A DNA stretch of 20,540 nucleotides. Origin: DATLCI01 sp046714215. Lineage in GTDB: Bacteria; Acidobacteriota; Terriglobia; Terriglobales; Acidobacteriaceae. The stretch is from assembly GCA_046714215.1 (NCBI GenBank), contig JBKKBM010000070.1, positions 1 to 20,540 on the forward strand, in the 5' to 3' direction. A program made the translations under genes and the position numbers. The notes beneath the pieces were generated by a model. It made no database searches and was not told the DNA's origin. It worked only from the letters and a program-made list of their open reading frames with translations. Positions within the stretch are counted from its first letter, which is position 1; every line of letters begins with the position of its first letter. Positions 14,985 through 20,540 of this stretch are shown one piece after another.

Positions 14985-15485
14985 TTAGATCGCCGGATCG
15001 GTCGACGTGGCCGCGGGACCCTGCGTGGTAGCGGAGTTTGCGCGGATCACGCCCGACTGGTCGGTGAAGAAGTGACGTACGCCGGTCGAACCTTGCGTCG
15101 CCGCATCGTTGTTGATCCCGTACGTTCCTGAAGCCGCGGCGGAGGTGTAGGTCAAGACGTAACCACTCTTTCCGGGGGCGACGGTCGCGCCGGTGATGGT
15201 GTTATCCAGCAAGCAAGCCGAAGTAGCGCTCGGGCTGTTGGGGCAGTTGGCGGCCGTGCCGCCGTCAGACAGTTTTGTGAGTTCGCCGGTGGCCGGGAAG
15301 GTGCTGTAAGTGGACAGATAGGTGACCAGCGCGGTGTTGATGGTGCGCAGGTTCGCTACCGCAGCCGACTCGTTCGCGCTGATACTGGCGCGATTCAAGT
15401 TCGGGATCGCGATGGCGGCGATTATAAGAATGATCGCGACCACGATCAGCAGTTCGATCAGCGAGAAACCTTTTTGCTTCTTCAT
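14985..15485 (-). CDS. pilA: Type IV pilin, probable major subunit
   Basis: A 166-aa prepilin with leader MKKQKG, cleavage before FSLIELLIVVAIILIIAAIA and Glu at mature position 5. A globular domain rich in Thr, Ser, Ala and Gly follows, including NCPNSPSATSACLLDN, a likely disulfide loop shared with the neighbouring pilin. The ATG at 15485 is chosen as giving the classic short basic leader, with AAGGAG eleven bases upstream. A TTG at 15494 is only two bases from that site and less likely. It is preceded by a sigma-54 promoter and TGTC sites and followed by a strong terminator, as expected for an abundant, tightly controlled subunit. Major versus minor status is inferred from these signals. 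Confidence 0.94.
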   Translation of the reverse strand: MKKQKGFSLIELLIVVAIILIIAAIAIPNLNRASISANESAAVANLRTINTALVTYLSTYSTFPATGELTKLSDGGTAANCPNSPSATSACLLDNTITGATVAPGKSGYVLTYTSAAASGTYGINNDAATQGSTGVRHFFTDQSGVIRANSATTQGPAATSTDPAI

Positions 15486-15541
15486 TTGTCTCAAATCTCC
15501 TTAAGTGGTGGGAACTGATTGTGATGTGGTTACTAGTGGAG

Positions 15542-15573
15542 CCCGAATGCAGCCTCATAAAGTGCACTTCGGG
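15542..15573. repeat. Inverted repeat overlapping the pilin promoter and start site
   Basis: CCCGAATGCA (15542-15551) pairs with TGCACTTCGGG (15563-15573) with one bulged C and an 11-base spacer. One arm contains the -12 element; the predicted start site falls at the edge of the other. It could be an operator or a leader hairpin. Confidence 0.6.
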
Positions 15574-15578
15574 TGCCA
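15563..15578 (-). promoter_or_regulatory. Sigma-54 (-24/-12) promoter of the pilA-like gene
   Basis: TGGCACCCGAAGTGCA on the minus strand. The -24 element TGGCAC is intact, the -12 element GTGCA differs from TTGCA at one base, and the invariant GG and GC are separated by exactly ten bases. The predicted start is near 15552, giving a leader of about 67 nt. Pilin genes in Pseudomonas, Myxococcus and Geobacter are known to use this sigma factor. Confidence 0.8.
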
Positions 15579-15708
15579 GCCCTACCACCCATCCCATGTA
15601 CAACCCACAATGCTGCGTAAAACAATGAAACTAAATATATTAAGTATTTTCTAAGGTGGGAGGTTTCCACAGCTAAGGATGGTTCCGTGGCCTGGGAAAA
15701 CGGTGAAT

Positions 15709-15752
15709 AGTGACACTTTATGTCACTCAGGCGACCTTATTTGTCATTCAGG
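15709..15752. promoter_or_regulatory. Putative PilR-type enhancer: three TGTC half-sites
   Basis: AGTGACA (15709-15715) and TGTCACT (15721-15727) form a perfect 7-bp inverted repeat with a 5-base spacer. TGTCACTCAGG (15721-15731) recurs as TGTCATTCAGG (15742-15752) exactly 21 bp away, two helical turns. The sites lie about 155-200 bp upstream of the predicted pilin start. An AT-rich stretch (15618-15654) between them and the core promoter could help bending. TGTC repeats are described for PilR sites in Pseudomonas pilA. Confidence 0.6.
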
Positions 15753-15768
15753 GGAGAAGCCTGAAGGC

Positions 15769-17046
15769 TTAGCACGCCACCAAGTCGCGCGACAGCTTCA
15801 TGCCCTCAAGGTTACCCAGGACGGTGACCGCAACCGAATCAGTGCGGAACATACTGGCGGCCATCTCCTGGACTTCATCGGCGGTGACTTTTTCCACCCG
15901 CTCGATGATCTCGTCGAGATCGAGAAAGCGATCGAAGTACATATCCTGGCGGGCCAAGTTGGACATGCGTGCCGTTGACGACTCCAGACTCAGCATGAGG
16001 CTGCCCTTGAGCTGGTCTTTGACGCGGCGCAGTTCTTCGTCAGGAATGCGCTCGTCCTTAAGGCGGCGAAATTCCATGGCGATCTCCGCTACCACCTTGG
16101 GCGCGGATTCTTTCGACGTTCCGGCGTAGACGCACAGACTTCCCGTGTCGCGATACGGATTCAGGTCGCTGTAGATGGAGTAGACTAGGCCCTGCTCTTC
16201 GCGGATCTTCTGGAAGAGGCGCGAACTCATGCCGCCGCCCAGCAGTGTGTTCAGGATGTAAGAGACGTAGCGCTTGGCGTGGGAGATATGCGGCGAAGGC
16301 GCGCCCATGCAGATCTGCACCTGCTCCAAAGCCTTTTTGTTGCGCGTGATCATGCGGGCAAACACTTGCGGAGCATCGCCATGAAAGCCATTTGCTTCGG
16401 GCTTGAGATCGCGAAAACGCTCCGCCACCAAGTCCACGAAGCGCTTATGATCAAGGCTGCCAGCGGCGGAGATCACGAGATTGTTCGGCGCGAAACGCTT
16501 GCGGTAAAACGCGAACACCGCCTCCTGATTCAACTGCTTCACCGTTTCTTTGGTGCCCAGGATGGGCTTGCCCAGCGGGTGTCCTTTCCAGAAATTCTGG
16601 GTGAAGAGCTCATGCACCAGATAGTCGGGATTGTCCTCGTCCATCTTGATCTCTTCCAGGATCACGCCTTTTTCTCGGTGTATGTCCTTGGCGTCGAAGG
16701 TGGGATTCAGCACCAGATCGCTCAACACATCCATGGCGATGGGCAGATGCTCGTCCAGAACTTTCGCGTTGAAGCAGATGGTTTCTTTGCCGGTGAAGGC
16801 GTCCATGTTGCCGCCAATGGAATCCATCTGGCGGGCGATGTCGAGCGCGGTCCGGTTCTTAGTGCCCTTGAACACCATGTGCTCTACAAAGTGGGAGATG
16901 CCGTTCACCGCGGGGTCTTCATCGCGTGACCCGGTCTTGAGCCAGATGCCGATCGAGACCGAGCGAATGTGCTGCATCTCCTCGGTGAGGATCGTCAGCC
17001 CGTTCGGCAAGACCTTCTTTTTTACGTTGCGGATGTCAGCGACCAT
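15769..17046 (-). CDS. M16 family zinc metallopeptidase (processing peptidase type)
   Basis: A 425-aa protease of the pitrilysin/MPP-beta/PqqL family. The inverted zinc motif HFVEH (H52, E55, H56) is intact, with the distal Glu in ILEEIKMDED (E132), the spacing expected for HxxEH-X75-E. The inactive second half is present, with SRLFQKIREEQGLVYSIYS carrying the Arg and Tyr that contact substrate. No signal peptide is seen, so it is probably cytoplasmic. Length is typical of the single-chain bacterial type that works as a homodimer. The weak spacing to any ribosome binding site leaves the exact start slightly open. It is divergent from rlmN with 121 bp between, and its 3' end abuts the pilin enhancer region. 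Confidence 0.96.
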   Translation of the reverse strand: MVADIRNVKKKVLPNGLTILTEEMQHIRSVSIGIWLKTGSRDEDPAVNGISHFVEHMVFKGTKNRTALDIARQMDSIGGNMDAFTGKETICFNAKVLDEHLPIAMDVLSDLVLNPTFDAKDIHREKGVILEEIKMDEDNPDYLVHELFTQNFWKGHPLGKPILGTKETVKQLNQEAVFAFYRKRFAPNNLVISAAGSLDHKRFVDLVAERFRDLKPEANGFHGDAPQVFARMITRNKKALEQVQICMGAPSPHISHAKRYVSYILNTLLGGGMSSRLFQKIREEQGLVYSIYSDLNPYRDTGSLCVYAGTSKESAPKVVAEIAMEFRRLKDERIPDEELRRVKDQLKGSLMLSLESSTARMSNLARQDMYFDRFLDLDEIIERVEKVTADEVQEMAASMFRTDSVAVTVLGNLEGMKLSRDLVAC

Positions 17047-17167
17047 AGGATTGTGCGATTGCGCGGGAGTCCCTATTGTTACACAAATAAGAGGGTCGAT
17101 TTTCTACTTGGAATCAAGGGTTTACGCTTGATGTAGACTGAAGAACACCTGACTGGGTTCTGATTGG

Positions 17168-18286
17168 ATGCTTATGGATCGCCCGAAGATTGACATATTA
17201 GGCCTTTCCTTTCAGGAGCTTAGCGCTCTTATGGAAGACCTCGGCCAGCCGGTGTATCGGGCGAAGCAGCTCTTCCAGGCCCTGTATCGGGAGCGGGTAT
17301 CTAGCCTGGATGATATTTCCACCTTGCCGGATGAGTTAAAGGCCAAAATGAAGGCCGGTGGCCTGACGATAGAATGGCCCTCGGTGCAAAAGAAGTTTGT
17401 GTCGGTCGATGGCACGGTCCGTTACCTGCTGGCATACCCTGACGGACAAAGTGTGGAGACCGTATGGATGCCGGAAGGTGACGGAGGCGAAGCGGGCGAC
17501 GGCACCGAGGCGGGTGATGAGGAAGCTCCGACTCGAGGCAAACCGGTACGCACACGCGCCACTATCTGTGTCTCCAGCCAAGTAGGCTGCGCCGTGAATT
17601 GCAGCTTTTGCATGACCGCCCTGCTGGGGCTGAAGCGAAATCTTACCGCCGGCGAGATTGTAGGGCAGGTCCTGGTCGTGCTCAACGACCATAAAGTTGA
17701 CGTCACGAAGAAGCGCATCAACCTCGTCTTCATGGGCCAAGGCGAGCCCTTTCACAACTACGACAATTTCATCAAGGCGGTGCGCTTATTGGTGGAAGGC
17801 GTGGGCCTCCCCGAATCGCGGATGACGGTCTCTACCTCCGGCATTGTGCCGCGCATCGCGGACCTGGGCAGGGAACCGATCCGACCAAAACTTGCGATAT
17901 CGCTCAATGCGTCGAACGATGCGGAACGCACCAAGCTGATCCCCATCAATAAGAAGTGGGACATCGCCGCGCTGATCGAGGCGGCGAAGCAGTATCCATT
18001 GCGGCGGCGGGAAAAGGTAACGTTTGAATACGTCCTGCTCGACCACGAGAATGACTCCGTAGAGAACGCGCAGGAAGTCGTGGAGATCCTGCGCGGCGTA
18101 CCAGCGAAGGTGAACCTGATCGCGTGGAACTCCGGCCCGGAGATCGCTTTTGCCACGCCATCCGACGTGCGCGTCTTCGCTTTTCAGCGGGTGCTGAGAG
18201 AGGCCGGCATCCCGACTTACATCCGGCGGCCGCGCGGCCGCGATATCTACGCTGCGTGCGGCCAGCTGAAGCGCACCGCGTCTTAG
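17168..18286 (+). CDS. rlmN: 23S rRNA / tRNA adenine-C2 methyltransferase RlmN, with acidic insertion
   Basis: A 372-aa radical SAM enzyme that methylates C2 of A2503 in 23S rRNA and A37 in some tRNAs. The cluster motif CAVNCSFC has C141, C145 and C148. FMGQGEPF, TVSTSGIVPRIADLG and LAISLNAS follow. The methyl-carrying C-terminal Cys lies in RGRDIYAACGQL (C364). Compared with E. coli, where GQRVETVYIPEDDRATLCVS is continuous, this protein has an extra Gly/Glu/Asp-rich stretch at about residues 103-127 between the beta-hairpin and the radical SAM core. ATG codons at 17168 and 17174 are both possible starts, with weak ribosome binding sites. No partner gene is nearby. Confidence 0.96.
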   Translation: MLMDRPKIDILGLSFQELSALMEDLGQPVYRAKQLFQALYRERVSSLDDISTLPDELKAKMKAGGLTIEWPSVQKKFVSVDGTVRYLLAYPDGQSVETVWMPEGDGGEAGDGTEAGDEEAPTRGKPVRTRATICVSSQVGCAVNCSFCMTALLGLKRNLTAGEIVGQVLVVLNDHKVDVTKKRINLVFMGQGEPFHNYDNFIKAVRLLVEGVGLPESRMTVSTSGIVPRIADLGREPIRPKLAISLNASNDAERTKLIPINKKWDIAALIEAAKQYPLRRREKVTFEYVLLDHENDSVENAQEVVEILRGVPAKVNLIAWNSGPEIAFATPSDVRVFAFQRVLREAGIPTYIRRPRGRDIYAACGQLKRTAS

Positions 18287-18288
18287 CG

Positions 18289-18318
18289 TTGGCTTCTGCC
18301 CGCTTCCGCTGCTATCCT
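18289..18318 (+). promoter_or_regulatory. Weak candidate sigma-70 promoter for the glycosylasparaginase unit
   Basis: TTGGCT (18289-18294), 18-bp spacer, TATCCT (18313-18318), directly after the rlmN stop and 60 bp before the next start. Both hexamers match consensus at four positions. Confidence 0.25.
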
Positions 18319-18378
18319 GCATGGCTTGTAGAATCAGGCTAGGAAAGTCACGCTCGACTGAAATCAACTGGAGTTCTT

Positions 18379-19599
18379 ATGAACCGAAGAAAGTTCCTCT
18401 CCGGCATCGCCCTCACGTCAGCCGCCCTGGCGGCACAGACCAAGACCCCCGGCCAGTCAAAGGCGTCGAAAACGATGACCGAGATGACGGCTCCCAAGCA
18501 GCCCGTGCTGGTGGCCTCCGCCAACGGCTTCAATGGCGCGGATGGCGGCTACACTTTGCTGACGCGCGGCCGCGACACCTTGGACGCCGTCGGCTTTGTT
18601 CTGAAAGTGCAGGAAGATGATCCTGCCGACGACAGCGTAGGCTACGGCGGCTTGCCCAACGAAGAAGGCGAGGTTGAACTCGACGCCTGCGTGATGCATG
18701 GCCCCACTCGTCGCGCGGGCGCGGTGGCCGGCGTGCGCAACATCAAGAATGTGGCCGCAGTCGCAAGACTTGTGATGGAGCGGACGAATCATCTGCTGCT
18801 GGTCGGCGAAGGCGCGCAGCGATTTGCCGTCGCCCATGGATTTGCCAAAGAGAACCTGCTGACGGAAGCCTCGCGCAAGAAGTGGATGTTGTGGCGTGAG
18901 GCCCACTCCAACGCCGACGGCTGGGGTCCAGGCATATCTGATCCCAAGTGGAAGCCTCCTGTAGCCGTGCCCGCGAACAAGCCGCAGGCGTTTGATCAAC
19001 AGCGTTTTAATCAGCGCGTGGAAGAGTTGTATCAACTCGCGGAGCAAGTGGGCATCGAGCCGGAGCAACGGCGAGCGGCGGTCGAGAGTGTGATGTATCC
19101 GCCGACGGGAACCATCCATTGCTCCGCGGTGAATGAGAAGGGCGAGATCTCCGGCGGCACCACCACTTCCGGACTCGCTTGGAAGCTGCCCGGGCGCGTG
19201 GGCGATTCACCCATCATCGGCGCGGGATGTTTCACCGATCCGGATGTGGGCTCGGCCGGCGCCACCGGCACGGGCGAGGAATGCATCAAGGTCGCGGGCG
19301 CGCACACCATCGTGGAGAACATGCGCCGCGGCATGTCGCCCGAAGATGCGGGCCTGGATGCGCTACAACGCATCGCCAAGAACCATTTCAACAATATGGA
19401 CAAGCTGGCCTTCCTCGGCATGACGTTCTACGTGCTGCGTAAAGATGGTGCGTATGCGGGCGTTTCGTTGTGGAGTCACACCCCCTCGGGCAGCCAGAAA
19501 AAATTCCTGGTACACGATGGCACCAAGCGTCTAGAAGTCTGCAAAGCATTGTTCCAGGGCAAGGGCATCGACTGGCCTCCTAGCTACGAGGCCAAATAG
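18379..19599 (+). CDS. Tat-exported N4-(beta-N-acetylglucosaminyl)-L-asparaginase (glycosylasparaginase family)
   Basis: A 406-aa Ntn-hydrolase that in its family splits the GlcNAc-Asn bond of glycopeptides or related Asn derivatives. The N-terminus NRRKFLSGIALTSAALAA is a Tat-type signal. Core motifs are VGYGGLPNEEGEVELDACVM, GTIHCSAVNEKGEISGGTTT, GRVGDSPIIGAG and ATGTGEE. The nucleophile after self-cleavage should be T245. It follows Gly rather than the Asp of the Flavobacterium enzyme (HDTIG). About 50 extra residues (WKPPVAVP to SVMYPP) precede the cleavage site. GGAG five bases upstream supports the ATG. It is followed after three bases by the cupin-hydrolase gene, so the two are probably coexpressed and exported together. 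Asparaginase or isoaspartyl activity cannot be excluded. Confidence 0.93.
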   Translation: MNRRKFLSGIALTSAALAAQTKTPGQSKASKTMTEMTAPKQPVLVASANGFNGADGGYTLLTRGRDTLDAVGFVLKVQEDDPADDSVGYGGLPNEEGEVELDACVMHGPTRRAGAVAGVRNIKNVAAVARLVMERTNHLLLVGEGAQRFAVAHGFAKENLLTEASRKKWMLWREAHSNADGWGPGISDPKWKPPVAVPANKPQAFDQQRFNQRVEELYQLAEQVGIEPEQRRAAVESVMYPPTGTIHCSAVNEKGEISGGTTTSGLAWKLPGRVGDSPIIGAGCFTDPDVGSAGATGTGEECIKVAGAHTIVENMRRGMSPEDAGLDALQRIAKNHFNNMDKLAFLGMTFYVLRKDGAYAGVSLWSHTPSGSQKKFLVHDGTKRLEVCKALFQGKGIDWPPSYEAK

Positions 19600-19602
19600 C
19601 GA

Positions 19603-20540
19603 ATGCGGGCTGGAATGCAGATCTGTCTGGGAGTCCTGCTGTCAGCGCTGGCGCTGGCCGCGCAGAACCCACTCCAGGCCGACGCCGCGCACTTCAAGGT
19701 GGAGTACGAAGATGCTCGCGTGCGGGTGCTTCGCTTCCGATTGATGCCCGGCGAGACCTCGCCGCTGCACGAACACGCGACGCGCATCACGGTCGTCGTG
19801 AGCGGCAGTCGCCTGCGGATCAAAGACACGGAGGGCGCTGCGCACGAGATCACGGTCTATAGCGGCGCCGCCGAGCGGCAACTGGCGACCCGCCATACCG
19901 TCGAGAACATCGGCGACCAACCCTACGAAGAACTCACCACCGAATTCAAAGACGCCGCTTCGCAACCGCCAAAGCTGGTAGTCAAGGCTGCGCCGCCACC
20001 GCCACCTCCGCCGAAGCCGGAGAAGAAGAAGGAAGAAACCAAGGTGGCTGTGGCCGCGCCTAGCGCGACGCCCGCGGCGAAGGCACCACCGATCGATGTG
20101 AAAAGTAAGGCGAAGATTTCAACGCAAACGTCAACTCAACCTTCAGCCCAGGCATCAGCCAAGCTAAGCGCGCCCGCTCCGGCAGCGGAATCGCCGCAGC
20201 CCGCTCCCGAAGCTGCGTCTCCGGCGCCAGCGCTACCAGAGCCCATCATCAAGCCGTTGAAGGTGCGTCCGCCGGAAGCGGTCAGCCGCAAGATGCGTCG
20301 CGCATTCGTCGCGGAGTCCATGAGTGAAGCCACCGTGAACAACACGCGCCTTGCCTTCATGGAGCAGGGCAAAGGCACTCCGGTGGTGTTGGTGCACGGC
20401 GCCATGGGCGACTATCGCGCGTGGCAATTGCAGATCCCGGCGCTGGCGAAAAGTCATCGCGTGATCTCCTACAGTCGGCGCTATCACTTTCCGAATCCTT
20501 CCACCGGCAAGGAAGAGGACTACAGCTACGAAGCCAACAT
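19603..20540 (+). CDS. Exported cupin + alpha/beta-hydrolase fusion, N-terminal part (runs off right edge)
   Basis: At least 312 residues in one uninterrupted frame. A Sec-type signal (about 1-27, LGVLLSALALAAQ core) comes first. A small cupin (about 32-116) follows, with PGETSPLHEH (G50, H56, H58) and HTVEN (H98, N102), the two cupin motifs; the usual metal Glu of motif 1 is not evident. Residues 117-225 are a Pro/Ala/Lys-rich linker including seven prolines in a row. From about 246 an alpha/beta-hydrolase begins: NNTRLAFMEQGKG, VVLVHGAMGDYRAW with the HG oxyanion element (H265, G266), then HRVISYSRRYHFPNPS. The catalytic Ser, Asp and His lie beyond the edge. The start is three bases after the glycosylasparaginase stop; GAGG eleven bases upstream is a modest site, and an ATG at 19615 is an alternative. 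Confidence 0.88.
   Translation, partial: MRAGMQICLGVLLSALALAAQNPLQADAAHFKVEYEDARVRVLRFRLMPGETSPLHEHATRITVVVSGSRLRIKDTEGAAHEITVYSGAAERQLATRHTVENIGDQPYEELTTEFKDAASQPPKLVVKAAPPPPPPPKPEKKKEETKVAVAAPSATPAAKAPPIDVKSKAKISTQTSTQPSAQASAKLSAPAPAAESPQPAPEAASPAPALPEPIIKPLKVRPPEAVSRKMRRAFVAESMSEATVNNTRLAFMEQGKGTPVVLVHGAMGDYRAWQLQIPALAKSHRVISYSRRYHFPNPSTGKEEDYSYEAN

Noticed and set aside
4432..15485. Reading the whole cluster as a type II secretion system
   Set aside because: pilM, pilN and pilO are separate genes in pilus order and two PilA-type pilins are present. No GspD, GspK or fused GspL/GspM was seen, though some components resemble Gsp proteins.
15757..15770. Hairpin AAGCCTGAAGGCTT at the M16 stop codon as a terminator
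   Set aside because: The stem is short and on the minus strand is followed by CTCCCC, with no T-tract. At most a weak structure.
16279..16929. 216-aa plus-strand open frame opposite the M16 peptidase
   Set aside because: Antisense to the zinc-binding region of a clear M16 enzyme; no own motifs.
19584..20487. Several minus-strand open frames at the right edge
   Set aside because: They lie opposite the cupin-hydrolase fusion, whose plus-strand frame is continuous and carries recognisable domains.

Overview
The window is about 20.5 kb of GC-rich, densely packed bacterial chromosome. Tight overlapping minus-strand genes, a PilM-N-O-P set with an acidobacterial look (PilN begins with an NLATHPYED-type motif), a GH57 enzyme and a Tat-exported glycosylasparaginase point to Acidobacteriota. 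That assignment is an inference from gene content; there is no rRNA in the window. No tRNA, rRNA, CRISPR array, insertion sequence or prophage gene was seen.

Left part (1-5180). The N-terminal part of a prepilin peptidase (pilD, minus) runs off the left edge. Upstream of it lies a short GT2-like glycosyltransferase with no visible DXD motif, separated from pilD by a four-copy 14-bp tandem repeat. Divergent from these is a 755-aa GH57 enzyme. Next come a small two-TM protein, a 305-bp intergenic region with a perfect 23-bp tandem duplication and an extended -10 promoter, and erpA (A-type Fe-S carrier) with a strong terminator.

Central part (4432-14245, minus). This is a compact probable operon, read right to left: ABC ATPase, ABC-2 permease, TPR protein with a pseudopilin-like tail, LolA-like carrier, pilC, pilB, pilM, pilN, pilO, pilP and an atypical pseudopilin-like protein. 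Most junctions are 1-10 bp gaps or 1-4 bp overlaps. It supplies the motor ATPase, platform protein and inner-membrane alignment complex of a type IV pilus-like machine. The secretin PilQ and the retraction ATPase PilT are not in the window.

Pilin part (14348-15768, minus). Two paralogous type IV pilins are arranged in tandem and separated by a perfect 15-bp-stem terminator. The first (pilA-like) has a convincing sigma-54 -24/-12 promoter. About 150-190 bp upstream of the predicted start lie three TGTC half-sites in the form of an inverted repeat plus a direct repeat 21 bp away. This is the layout expected for PilR-type activation.

Right part (15769-20540). An M16 zinc peptidase (minus) is divergent from rlmN (plus), which carries an acidic insertion. 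After rlmN comes a Tat-signal N4-(beta-N-acetylglucosaminyl)-L-asparaginase. Three bases after its stop begins an unusual exported fusion (signal peptide, cupin, about 110-residue Pro/Ala/Lys-rich linker, alpha/beta-hydrolase) that runs off the right edge.

No wholly new system is evident. The most distinctive signals are the sigma-54/TGTC control region of the pilin, the linkage of an ABC transporter, LolA and TPR protein to the pilus operon, the two atypical pilin-like proteins in that operon, and the cupin-hydrolase fusion.
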